A model generated the notes under the pieces. The model was not told the DNA's origin, searched no databases, and was given only the letters and a program-made list of their open reading frames with translations. A DNA stretch of 64,000 nt, from contig OY727100.1 of the NCBI GenBank assembly GCA_963402885.1, positions 558,001-622,000 on the forward strand, written 5' to 3'. The first letter of the stretch is position 1; each line of letters begins with the position of its first letter. Position numbers and translations under genes: made by a program. Shown piece by piece: positions 23,501-33,254 of this stretch. The DNA comes from Antedon bifida. Its lineage: Eukaryota > Echinodermata > Crinoidea > Comatulida > Antedonidae.

Positions 23501-26500
23501 TAAAAGTGTGCTGTAAATAACACACACCTCAAGGGCATTTTATGTGAGTGTATAGTGTTTTGTCAAATAAACTCACAGATTGCCTCTTATTCTATTTTGC
23601 CCCTGCAGTTGAATGGTCATAATGAATACGGTGTTATGGAAAGTCGGTACAATAATAAATATTCTTTTGCAACTCCTCCGACAACATGGAACAGTAGCCG
23701 TAGGATATTGGAAGAGTATATGCGAACCCAGAGACCGGTCAGATATGGACAATGCTGGACACTGGCTGGATTACTGACCACAAGTAGGGTTCATCATTGT
23801 ATATCTAATCTTGTACATGTATCAGTTTTGTTTGTGAACCAGATAAAAATGATTTCTGATTTCCAGTAAATTCCAGCATGTACTGACTAGAACAATTGGG
23901 ATCGCTTCACTGAAGTTAAAAATGAACTATTTTGTTTTTCACTCATAGTTCAGACTATCAACCATTCCTAGTATTTATTTCACATGCTAATTCATCAGAC
24001 AATATCCACCATTTTGATTTCAGTGTGTCGCTGTGTTGGGATTCCTTCACGATGCGTCACCAGCTTCAACTGTAACCATGACACCGAACAAGACACAACA
24101 GTTAACGTCCATTTTGATTCCAATTCAAATCAACCAATAGAAAACCTGAATGATCAATCCCTTTGGTAAGCTCTTCATGCTTTCTTTATCCTTGCAAACA
24201 AGTAAATATAAACAAAACAATGAGCTGACATCAGATTCGCCTAATAGACTGGATCAGTTGATTTTTTAGGAATGCTTAAATTAACATTTTATTACTTGGT
24301 AGGTTCTTCCATGTTTGGAACGAGGTGTGGATGACAAGAAAGGATCTACCGCACGGTTATGACGGATGGCAAGCACTTGACCCGACCCCTCAAGAAACTA
24401 ACAAAGGTATTTTTGTTTATCACACCCCCTTCCCCAAATTTTTTGGCGCTGAGCTGTGTGCTATAGCTGCCTTTACATTGCTCCTGGAAATTTTAATTAA
24501 TTTCCACTTTTTTGACCATATTTTTATTGATTCAATGTAATTGTTTCAACATTGAATCCAGAAGATGACTTATTTTCCTCAATATTTCACTTCTGCTTCT
24601 CATTTTAGTGTTTTTAGTAGTGATTTTTGTAGGCTTCAAACTGGTGGAGTACAGCCTACTTGTTCTGAATGGTTCACTGTTGGTAAGCCCTTTTGGCCCC
24701 CTCAACCTGATGTAAACATTAGGCCTAGCCCTGTGCTATGCTGGCCTAGGCCTAGCCCCATTAATTCCTTTGGTGTCTATCCATCTCTCTATACTGGGCC
24801 TAGCCCTGTATCTACCTTTGACTTGCGTGTGTATAGTAGGGGTACGCTACTACAACTTCGAAATTGTCGTAGACAATGGATTTCCCCCTCTACATATCAG
24901 GTGTTGAAAGAATGCGGTATTTTCAGATCATACCGTGGCTGTAGGGCTGGTAAAAGAGTTACTATTCGGAAACCTATACCTGTTCTTTCTACCCAGCATT
25001 CTTTACCTAAAGCAGGTCGTGGTGTCAACTTTACCAACTTATGCTACCCCACCACCATCAGCCATCGCCTGCCCAGTCACTCGGGTGCTAAGATTAACTT
25101 AGCCACATGGAATGCCAGATCTATTAGGGCCAAGAACAAATCAACTGCGCTCTGTGATTTTATCATTGATAATCATCTTGATACACTGGCTGTTGTGGAG
25201 ACATGGCTGACGGGTGATAGTAGAGATGATCGCACCATTGCTGATATAAAAACAACACTGCCTAACTACAATGTTGTTCATACCCCTCGGACTCATGGCC
25301 GGGGTGGTGGCATTGCAGTCATTGTTCGTGATGGTATTCAGATACATTGTTGCGAGTCTCCTCCTTTCAAATCCATGGAATGCTCAAAGATTACTTTGGC
25401 TTCTTTTTCTTCCTCTTTTCAGCTTGTGGTTGTCTATAGGGTTCCTCCAAATGCCAAAAACAAATTAACCTCATCTATGTTCATTAATGAATTTTCTTCT
25501 TTACTAGAATCATTAAGTGTGAACTCCTCCAAGTTAGTCATTTTAGGCGATTTTAACTTTCATGTTGATAATTCTAACAACAGGGATGCTGTATTGTTCC
25601 TCAACACTCTTGAGACATTCGATTTATATCAGCACATCCATGACCCAACTCACATCGCCAACCATACTTTAGATTTACTTATCTCCCGCAAAGAATCTGA
25701 CCTGCTTAGCAAAATATCCATCCAACATGGTATGCCTTCGGACCATCATGCCATTAAGTGTCAGGTTAACATTAATCGTCCTGGGCCCAGCATAACACAA
25801 GTAGTTTCACGAAATGTCAAAAACATAGACATCGTCAAATTCCAGTCTGATGTTCTTGATTCTCTCTCACAATGTTCCCTGGCCTCTGACATTGATTCTA
25901 TGGTGAAGGGGTATAATGTGTCGTTACAGAAAATATTAGATTCTCATTCTCCACCTGTGCTTCGCACTCTTGTGCTTCGCCCTCATGCACCCTGGTATAC
26001 AGGTGAACATCGTTCAATGAAGCAGGAGCGTCGACGTCTGGAGCGCAAGTGGCTGAAATCTGGTCTCATGGTAGACAAACAACTGTACCATAATCAGTGC
26101 ACTAACTACAATGAACATCTTTATAAGGCCAAGACGGAGTATCACAAAGATGAGGTATTAGGATGTGATCAACGCAAGTTATTCCGTGTTGTTGACAAGT
26201 TAACATCTACTGCCATCTCTAGTCCTCTTCCAGCTCATGATGATGCTAAAACTCTTGCAAATCTATTCTCTGACTTTTTTAAGAATAAGATTGAGAGATA
26301 TTGCAGAACTTTTTCATCAACCTCCCCTCATTATGTTGAATCTCAATCATGTAAAAGTAATTTCAATACCTTTGACCCTGTCTCTGCTGATGATTTACTT
26401 AATGTCATTAAGTCAGCCTCCATTACCTCTTGCTCCCTGGATCCGCTTCCTCTTAAATTATTTAAGACTTGTCTTCCTACCCTTCTTCCCTTCTTTACAA

Positions 26501-29500
26501 AAGTTGTCAACACCTCACTGAGCTCAGGTATCTTTCCATCTTCACTCAAACATGCCTGCATAACACCATTGTTAAAGAAGCCATCTTTGGATGTTGAGGA
26601 ATTTGCAAGTTACAGACCCATTTCCAATCTTCCATTCCTTGGAAAAATTATTGAGAGGGTTGTGTCCAGTCAGCTGCAATCATATCTGAATAGAAATGGG
26701 TTATTTGCCACTAGACAATCCGCCTATCGTCCAAACCATAGTGTAGAATCTGCACTTCTTCTTGTGCATAATGATATTAGCATTGCACTTGACAACCATA
26801 ATGAGGTTCTTATGGTCCTTTTAGACTTCAGTGCTGCTTTTGACACCATCAACCATAAGCAGTTATTACATCGTCTATCATCACGTTACGGTATCTCTGG
26901 AATTGGTCATAATTGGTTTGCATCATATCTAAATGATAGGTCCCAGTCCATTGTCATCAAGGATGTTTTGTCGAACCCGACTCTGCTTACAGTTGGTGTT
27001 CCACAAGGGTCTGTGGTTGGTCCTCTTCTGTTTATTTTATTTACCGCCCCACTACTTGACCTTATTGAATCTCACAATGTGAAGTGTATGGCGTACGCTG
27101 ATGACACTCAGCTTTATGTCACTTTCAACCCTAATCAGCGTAATTCTGCTGTCAGTAAACTTGAATCCTGTATTGCCGAAGTCAGAGCATGGTGTCAATC
27201 TAACAACCTGGTTATGAATGATGCTAAAACAGAACTTATTCATTTTTCTTCTCGTTTTAAGCCTGCGTGTTGGACTGCCTCTGTTAAGATTGGTAATTCT
27301 TTCATTCAACCATCGTCATCCTGTAGAAACCTTGGAGTTGTCATGGATTCAACGCTTTGTATGTCCAATCAGGTACATAACATCTGCAAAGCTGGGCTTC
27401 ACGCTATTCGTAAAATTGGAAGCATTCGGAAGTACCTGGATTCAAGATCAACTGAGATTCTTGTTCACGCCTTTGTTACATCAAGGCTAGACTGTTGTAA
27501 CTCATTACTTTATGGCTTACCAGCAAAGGATATCTCTAAAATTCAGCGAGTCCAGAACACAGCTGCCCGATTGGTCGTTCAAAGCCCCATAAGGCAACAT
27601 ATCACACCTGTGCTGAGACAGCTTCACTGGCTTCCGGTAACACAAAGAATTACATTCAAGATCCTGCTCTTTGTTTTCAAAGCTCTTCATAATTCTTCAT
27701 CTAAGTTCATTTCTGAACTTATTCAACCTTATGTTCCTAAGCGGTCTCTGAGATCTCGATCTGAGTCTCTTCTTGCCCATATATTTCATCCCTCCACTAA
27801 GTTTTATGGAAATCGTTCATTTTCTTCGGCATCCGTTTCTCTATGGAATGCGTTGCCTATTGAAATCCGTCAGGCTACTTCCACCAGTGTCTTCAAATCT
27901 CTCCTCAAAACCCACCTTTTTAATTTGTAATTTTTCAAAATTTTCTGTCTTTGTAAAGCGCATTGAGGCTTTCAGCATAATGCGCTATATCAAGTACCAG
28001 TTATTATTATTATACCCTCCAGTACTTTACGCAGGCTTCTAGAGTATAAGGGCCTGATAAGATTATATGAGTGCCTTTTGGTGACAGCTGTATGTCAATT
28101 AGGCTGTAAGATTTATAACATTTAATATTTAGTTATACTTGATTGAATTGAAACAGGTTCAGTACCATTGAGTGCTATAAAACAAGGTCATCTATATTAC
28201 CCAAGAGACACCAATCAGGTTATTCTCCCACATTTAAGTTTGGCAAAGATGAAATTTTAACACCTTTTTATAAATTGAAACAGGTCTTCGTAGCATTGGT
28301 CCAGTACCATTGAATGCTGTAAAACAAGGTCATCTATATTACCCACATGACACCAATCAGCTGTTTACTTCAGTCAACTCATTCACAACATTTTGGACTT
28401 GCTTGGAGGAATTTGGTGTGTACAGAAATATGACTGTTGCACAGCAAGAAGATGTCAAAGGTCAATCCATCTTCACAAAGCAACCAGGAAAGAGTGAACC
28501 AGAGGATATCACAAACCTGTACAGGCATCCTAAAGGTACCATTATTCTATTTAACAATTATTAATTGACTATAACCATTAATTAACATTCTTCATCTTGC
28601 TTTAAAGTTAAAAATCAAAAAACCTCACAACTTCAAATCCTGCTGTACCTAATCTTAAAATAATTGATGATCATTAGGAAAAACATAAACCTTTAAGATT
28701 TCCTTATGACTATTTCCTTTCATTATTGATATATTATGGTGTCTTATTTCGCAGGAAGCAAAGATTACAAGATGACGATGCAGACAGCAAATGAACTAGG
28801 TATCCAAGCAGTGGAGGAAAGAAATGGTGAACAAATACATGATGTCATCATCACAATTGAGACCCCTAGTGATGTAGTTGTAGCAGGAGACTTTGATATT
28901 ACTATTACAATGCATAATACAAGTTCAGAGGAGAGGAATGTAGATGCTAAGCTTTTGGTGTTTGTAAGTTATCCATTTGTAAAATACAGTTGAAAATATT
29001 CAAAAAGAAAATTCTATCCTTTTGGTGTTTCTATATGCCAATCGTTTCCAAATGGGATTTGAGTCTAAGGACGTTGATGTTTTGTGTGAAAAAGTTTATC
29101 GGAATGATCAAAATGGTCTAAACCGTTTCCAAATGTGATTTGAGGTTATTCTAAGCACTTTGACTTTGTTATACAATAGTTTACTAGTAAATATTATATC
29201 ATTTTCACAAACACCAGCGTTTTGTGTGTGTATGCTGCAGAGTTTGCTAGGCAATGTAAAAGAGTTTGTTGTGTGACTTTACCGGTGATAGCTAGGCAAT
29301 CAACAAAACTTGCACAATACTGGATTTTTTTACATTGATCTTCTTAGTCATGCTTCTACACTGGTGTTACCAAGGCACGGTGCAAAGAAGAATTGCTAGC
29401 TGTTAAGTTAAAACCAAGTGAAAGTAAGTTTTTAATAATCAAATCTTATTGTTGTAATCATTATCATAGTGATTTATAGTATCATCATAATATGGATAAG

Positions 29501-30728
29501 GATATTAAATGTCCACAATTATGATAAACATCATCAACTTAAACGCTCTGTACGTCTTTGAGTAAGCATGTATAGGTTCGCATGTGACAAGTTCTGTTTA
29601 TGATGATAAACATTTCATCAATCTGAATTCAAGAAGTAAGGATCCAGATCTTTCCCAAACCTTCACCTTCTTGATTAAAGTCTTCTTGCAATTGTTTAGT
29701 TTTACCTGTGTACCGCTATTTACCTCAATTTTGACACATCTTTAGCATTAATTATGGATCCTGGTATGTACCTACCATACAGTATCAATGCATACTGCTT
29801 CTTCCAGGTTGAACCTTTAGTACAGAGTACAGAGGACACACATACATATCAATCTCTGTCCTGATGTATATTTATTTTGTTTTTGTGTAAAGCTAGTTCA
29901 TCAGTTGTACACATGGCTGCATCAGACTACATGATGCAGCTAGCAGATCACAGTTGTTTAAAGATTTACCTGGTTGGTACAATTGAAGAAACTAAAACCA
30001 AGCTCATTGCTCAATCTGATATGTGTCTTGCTCGTCCGGAACTTGAAATAACTGTAAGATAGTTTTTTGATATTTAAAGATATTCTTCTTAAAAAGAAGC
30101 CCCTAGATTTGTTAGAAGTCATCTGAAAAATAACCCTTGTAAACTTCTAACACCTGGCCAAAACAAGTAGTGCATTAGTAGGAAAAATAAAATGTTGTTA
30201 CAAAATAAATCTCCCAAATCGAATTCCCAATGTTTTCATAATTTTAGTTAGCCATCGGCGGTCCACTTAGCATGTTGCTCTCCATCTCTGATAAAAAAAC
30301 TTTTAAATCTTCTTCTAGCTTAAGAACACAGAAGGATTGAAAGCTGATGAGATATTCTTTGCCGTCTTCCATTTTATGAACCCAGTGAGCATGACACTCA
30401 CCAATTGTAAACTATCAGTTGATGGTTGTGGGGTAGAGGCTGTGAAATCAGTTGACCTACCGTAAGTACATTCACATGCTGTATATTTCACCTATATTTC
30501 AATTACTACATTTGTATTTATATTTCAATTACTACATTTCCTATTATGTTATTATTTTGTGTGTGTTATGTTAATTGTAGAGATATTGAACCGTTCCAAA
30601 ATCTCAAGACTAAGATGAAGCTAAGATTAATTAAAGGAGGTCATCAAACATTAATTGCTGGTTTTACCTGTGATCAAATCAACAATGTAACTGGCTATAT
30701 CGAGCTTGATATTGAACGCCTTGTCTAG
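20572..30728 (+). CDS. TGM: Transglutaminase, complete, 15 coding exons, 795 residues
   Basis: Calcium-dependent protein cross-linking enzyme (glutamine gamma-glutamyltransferase). Exons: 20572-20779, 21029-21130, 21246-21428, 21805-22065, 22995-23113, 23259-23363, 23609-23783, 24024-24165, 24303-24406, 28284-28535, 28755-28963, 29348-29423, 29893-30053, 30319-30461, 30581-30728. All have GT/AG ends and matching phases; sum 2388 nt with a TAG stop. The N-terminal domain holds [14 protein letters not shown]. The catalytic core holds [10 protein letters not shown] (Cys375), FHVWNEVW (His435) and [11 protein letters not shown] (Asp458), the full triad in near-identical positions to vertebrate TGM1. 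The C-terminal half holds the two beta-barrel domains (for example [15 protein letters not shown]). The protein starts [10 protein letters not shown], a myristoylation pattern, followed by a basic RRKKKH stretch, suggesting membrane attachment. Exon 1 follows an acceptor at 20568, so a 5' untranslated exon lies upstream. An L2-like LINE sits in intron 9 in the same orientation. Confidence 0.96.
21561..21776. repeat. Family B element in transglutaminase intron 3, with internal insertion
   Basis: AAGCTCTGTCTACACTATC at the left and ATTTGATAGTGTAGACAAAG at the right are the family B ends. The middle is rearranged: an ATATCACTATCACTACC segment and about 90 bases of unrelated AT-rich sequence replace the usual core. 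It lies wholly within the intron between exons 3 and 4. Confidence 0.7.
24541..28013 (+). mobile_element. L2/CR1-group non-LTR retrotransposon in intron 9 of the transglutaminase gene
   Basis: The element carries one long ORF (24565-27930) followed by a short 3' region ending TGCGCTATATCAAGTACCAG and a (TTA)n tail, the 3' end style of L2-clade elements. The 3' boundary is clear at about 28013; the 5' boundary is not, and could lie anywhere from about 24420 to 24560. It is inserted in the sense direction between exons 9 and 10, leaving the flanking splice sites intact. The uninterrupted ORF and intact tail point to a recent insertion. Confidence 0.9.
24565..27930 (+). CDS. LINE ORF: apurinic-type endonuclease plus reverse transcriptase, 1121 residues
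   Basis: Drives target-primed reverse transcription of the LINE. Residues 1-170 are Pro/Ser/Arg-rich and not recognised. An exonuclease-endonuclease-phosphatase domain runs from about 175 ([11 protein letters not shown]) through VVETWL and LGDFNFH to MPSDHHAI. Reverse transcriptase motifs follow in order: [28 protein letters not shown] (motif A), [14 protein letters not shown] (motif B) and YADDTQLY (motif C, Y844-D847). The C-terminal [20 protein letters not shown] and [13 protein letters not shown] blocks are typical of L2/CR1/Rex1-type elements. No stop or frameshift interrupts the catalytic regions, so the copy could be active. The ATG at 24565 is the first in frame, but the true start depends on the unknown 5' end. 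A separate ORF1 is not seen. Confidence 0.93.
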   Translation: MTYFPQYFTSASHFSVFSSDFCRLQTGGVQPTCSEWFTVGKPFWPPQPDVNIRPSPVLCWPRPSPINSFGVYPSLYTGPSPVSTFDLRVYSRGTLLQLRNCRRQWISPSTYQVLKECGIFRSYRGCRAGKRVTIRKPIPVLSTQHSLPKAGRGVNFTNLCYPTTISHRLPSHSGAKINLATWNARSIRAKNKSTALCDFIIDNHLDTLAVVETWLTGDSRDDRTIADIKTTLPNYNVVHTPRTHGRGGGIAVIVRDGIQIHCCESPPFKSMECSKITLASFSSSFQLVVVYRVPPNAKNKLTSSMFINEFSSLLESLSVNSSKLVILGDFNFHVDNSNNRDAVLFLNTLETFDLYQHIHDPTHIANHTLDLLISRKESDLLSKISIQHGMPSDHHAIKCQVNINRPGPSITQVVSRNVKNIDIVKFQSDVLDSLSQCSLASDIDSMVKGYNVSLQKILDSHSPPVLRTLVLRPHAPWYTGEHRSMKQERRRLERKWLKSGLMVDKQLYHNQCTNYNEHLYKAKTEYHKDEVLGCDQRKLFRVVDKLTSTAISSPLPAHDDAKTLANLFSDFFKNKIERYCRTFSSTSPHYVESQSCKSNFNTFDPVSADDLLNVIKSASITSCSLDPLPLKLFKTCLPTLLPFFTKVVNTSLSSGIFPSSLKHACITPLLKKPSLDVEEFASYRPISNLPFLGKIIERVVSSQLQSYLNRNGLFATRQSAYRPNHSVESALLLVHNDISIALDNHNEVLMVLLDFSAAFDTINHKQLLHRLSSRYGISGIGHNWFASYLNDRSQSIVIKDVLSNPTLLTVGVPQGSVVGPLLFILFTAPLLDLIESHNVKCMAYADDTQLYVTFNPNQRNSAVSKLESCIAEVRAWCQSNNLVMNDAKTELIHFSSRFKPACWTASVKIGNSFIQPSSSCRNLGVVMDSTLCMSNQVHNICKAGLHAIRKIGSIRKYLDSRSTEILVHAFVTSRLDCCNSLLYGLPAKDISKIQRVQNTAARLVVQSPIRQHITPVLRQLHWLPVTQRITFKILLFVFKALHNSSSKFISELIQPYVPKRSLRSRSESLLAHIFHPSTKFYGNRSFSSASVSLWNALPIEIRQATSTSVFKSLLKTHLFNL
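28157..28218 (+). pseudogene. Decayed duplicate of the 5' part of transglutaminase exon 10
   Basis: Lying 127 bases before exon 10, this stretch repeats ATTGAAACAG plus the first part of exon 10 (reading [20 protein letters not shown]), with a few substitutions and a 15-base deletion near its start. The acceptor AG is copied, and CAG|GTTATT at the end could act as a donor. It stays open in the gene's frame, but is 62 nt long, so splicing it in would shift the frame of exon 10. Best read as a partial exon duplication now out of use. Confidence 0.75.
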
Positions 30729-31113
30729 AGCTCTACTCAACAACACAAGTGATTTCTAAAAAGGGTAAAGGGTAGACAGAGAGGAGTTTAGAGAAACCCT
30801 CAAGGTGTAAACCCAGTTTTGCTGATTGAGAGGGCTATCATCCCTGGTACCATACAGTGATGCCATTTGTATGTGTTTTTATCTGTGTTTGTTGTTTGTG
30901 TGTGATATCAAAATGAATCAACCAATATGAGAATTCTCTTTCGAGAAAAATCATTTATTCAAATCAAGAAAACATTGCACAACATATAATATCTTAGAAT
31001 TATTTGTTATTGTACTTTATTTTCCTAATGTTGAGGTCAAGGGTCAAGGTGTTCTCCCCATCACCTCTGGACCCTTTGCAAGTGCTGTCACTCTATGAGA
31101 GATTGTGTGCTAA
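30729..31113. other. Transglutaminase 3' UTR and flank
   Basis: Non-coding sequence after the TAG stop; no clear poly(A) signal could be assigned. Confidence 0.4.
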
Positions 31114-31185
31114 TTGAAGAAACAAGAAAGTGCCACTCTGCAATTTCAAGTTTTCTATAAGGTAGTTTTTAGTTATCTTAAAGCT

Positions 31186-31522
31186 TTTCTTACATTTTCT
31201 TACATATCATTTTCTTACATATCATTTTCTTACATATCATTTTCTAACATATCATTTTCTTACATATCATTTTTTAACATATCATTTTCTTGCATATCAT
31301 TTTCTTACATATCATTTTTTAACATATCATTTTCTTACATATCATTTTCTTACATATCATTTTCTTACATATCATTTTCTAACATATCATTTTCTTACAT
31401 ATCATTTTCTAACATATCATTTTCTTACATATCATTTTTTAACATATCATTTTCTTGCATATCATTTTCTTACATATCATTTTTTTACATATCATTTTCT
31501 TACATATCATTTTCTTACATTT
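31186..31522. repeat. 15-bp minisatellite, about 21 copies
   Basis: The unit ACATATCATTTTCTT is repeated with few changes (TTAACAT, TTGCAT variants). Because 15 is a multiple of three, an open frame with an SYISF period crosses it; this is a by-product. It lies about 450 bases past the transglutaminase stop. Confidence 0.9.
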
Positions 31523-32132
31523 TTATTTGGAGTACTTCCGTTAGATTCTGCTAACAATGATGTCATAGGATAGTCAGATAAAGTTCATTCTACTCCTTAT
31601 ATGGTAATTCAAAGCAGTTTAGGAACTTTTAGGTAATTATTTTTTTTATCATGTCTCATTTACTTTATCCTTCCAACCTTAATAGAAATCTTTGAATTTT
31701 ACTGAATTGTACATTATGCAGAAAATATTTATAATTTTTTTGTTTTGCTTTAACTTTCAAACATATTTTTTTTTAAACACGATACAATACAAATATTTCA
31801 TTTTAGTTTAATACAATAATAGAGTTTCACATATTTTAAATATTTATACACAATTATAAATAGAATGTTGTTTAATAATAAATAGAAAATCTTATAATTT
31901 ATTTCAATATTACTAGGCTTTATTGGCCGTAAATAAAGATTAATGTAATTGTACATAATTATAATATAAATTTTAATAAATGTAATACAAATTGTATCTT
32001 CATTACAACATTTCCAATTGTTTTGTACTGATATTTTTAGCAAAACGCTGACAAACTTTTATTTACAATCCCAGATTTTGTCAAGAAACGTTTTGCAAAG
32101 TCTGTGTAGAAGGCGACAATTGTTTTGTTAAC
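31523..32132. other. AT-rich spacer; 3' flank of the GPCR gene on the minus strand
   Basis: Probably contains the GPCR 3' UTR (minus strand). Very AT-rich, with TTTATT reverse-complement poly(A)-type words near 31935-32065. Nothing else recognised. Confidence 0.35.
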
Positions 32133-33254
32133 TTAAGAATTATTTGATACCTGTAAATTAGATACATCTGTTTGAAATCCTTTACAGCGGCAGACGATCT
32201 TCTTAAAGTTATTTTTAAATATTGGTTTTGTTATCGCATACAGCAACGGGTTGATGGTTGAGTTGCACCAGAGTACATAGTTGACCAACTCCCAAACCGT
32301 ACTGCTGACACAATCGTCACAAGTTACGGACGTTATCGAAGTGATGTAAAGAGGTAGTCTGCAAATTAAAAACGCGCTCACTAAAATCGATAGATTTTTA
32401 GCTGCGCGTCTGTGCTTGTTCAACATTTGAGTGCTGTTTGATTTTTCACTTTTTTCAGAAACGAACGCGACTTGGTTTTTACTAACCAAACCTTGCGATC
32501 TTTTACGAATGTTAATATAAATTATTACATTAAAAACAACAATCGCTGTGAATGGAATTACAAATTCGATTACAAACAAAATTGAATTAAACGCTACGCT
32601 ACCAAGCGCTTCTAATTCGCACTCTTGGGTATAATCCACCCAGTTTTCACCAATCCATATCGTCCACTTGAACACTGTTAACAAGTAAAATGTTATCACC
32701 ATCGTCCAACTGGATATTATCATGATTAAGACGCGTGTCAGACTCTGGAATTTAAAATATTGTAACTCTTTAGTAACGAGCCAATACCGGTCTAAACTGA
32801 TGAACACCATTGATATGACAGACATGAAACACGCGATGTAGTCTGCTACAAGAAAGAACTGACATACACTCTTGCCGAATGGCCAATGATCGCTGAGAAC
32901 CCAGAGCGAGTTGAGCGGTAAGGATATTGCTCCTACGATAAGATCCGCTACAGACAGCATTAAAACAAACCAGTTGTCGTATCGCTTTCTGATATTGACA
33001 TCTGTGATGAAACTAAGTATCACCAGCAGATTTCCAAATACAGTTACAGCGCACAAAGAAAACAAAATGAACGATAGTACAATTGCTGATGGTAGCGGGA
33101 ATGCGTAGAATGAATCGTCGCCGCCGCCACTGTCGTCATTGAAGCCGCTTCCATTGCCGTAAGTGACTAACGGAGTATTTATTCCAAATACAACAGTAGA
33201 GAAACCAACAGTATCCACATCGCTGGGTAAAATAGTCGAGTTATTGGTGGACAT
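32133..33254 (-). CDS. Class A (rhodopsin-family) GPCR, amine-receptor-like, intronless, 373 residues
   Basis: Seven-helix receptor. The N-terminus (about 1-52) is extracellular with NNST and NGSG glycosylation sequons and an acidic stretch. Landmarks: GNLLV in helix 1, LSVADLIVG in helix 2 (D2.50), C131 and C212 for the extracellular disulfide, LVADYIACFMSV in helix 3 with D138 at 3.32 (the amine-contacting Asp) followed by Tyr as in histamine H3 and muscarinic receptors, DRY at 155-157, W183 in helix 4, and NSTINPLLYA in helix 7 (NPxxY). Intracellular loop 3 is only about 35 residues. The odd residue is R299: helix 6 reads FLICRLP where aminergic receptors have FxxCWxP, so the toggle Trp6.48 is Arg (codon AGA, 32358-32360). 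Most likely a muscarinic/H3-like receptor of an invertebrate expansion; the ligand is not predictable. The single exon is common for such expansions. Confidence 0.93.
   Translation of the reverse strand: MSTNNSTILPSDVDTVGFSTVVFGINTPLVTYGNGSGFNDDSGGGDDSFYAFPLPSAIVLSFILFSLCAVTVFGNLLVILSFITDVNIRKRYDNWFVLMLSVADLIVGAISLPLNSLWVLSDHWPFGKSVCQFFLVADYIACFMSVISMVFISLDRYWLVTKELQYFKFQSLTRVLIMIISSWTMVITFYLLTVFKWTIWIGENWVDYTQECELEALGSVAFNSILFVIEFVIPFTAIVVFNVIIYINIRKRSQGLVSKNQVAFVSEKSEKSNSTQMLNKHRRAAKNLSILVSAFLICRLPLYITSITSVTCDDCVSSTVWELVNYVLWCNSTINPLLYAITKPIFKNNFKKIVCRCKGFQTDVSNLQVSNNS

Noticed and set aside
25141..27490. Several minus-strand and alternate-frame open frames inside the LINE
   Set aside because: They are shadows of the 1121-codon LINE frame.
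31114..31554. Protein with repeated SYISF units
   Set aside because: It is the 15-bp minisatellite read in frame; 15 is divisible by three.
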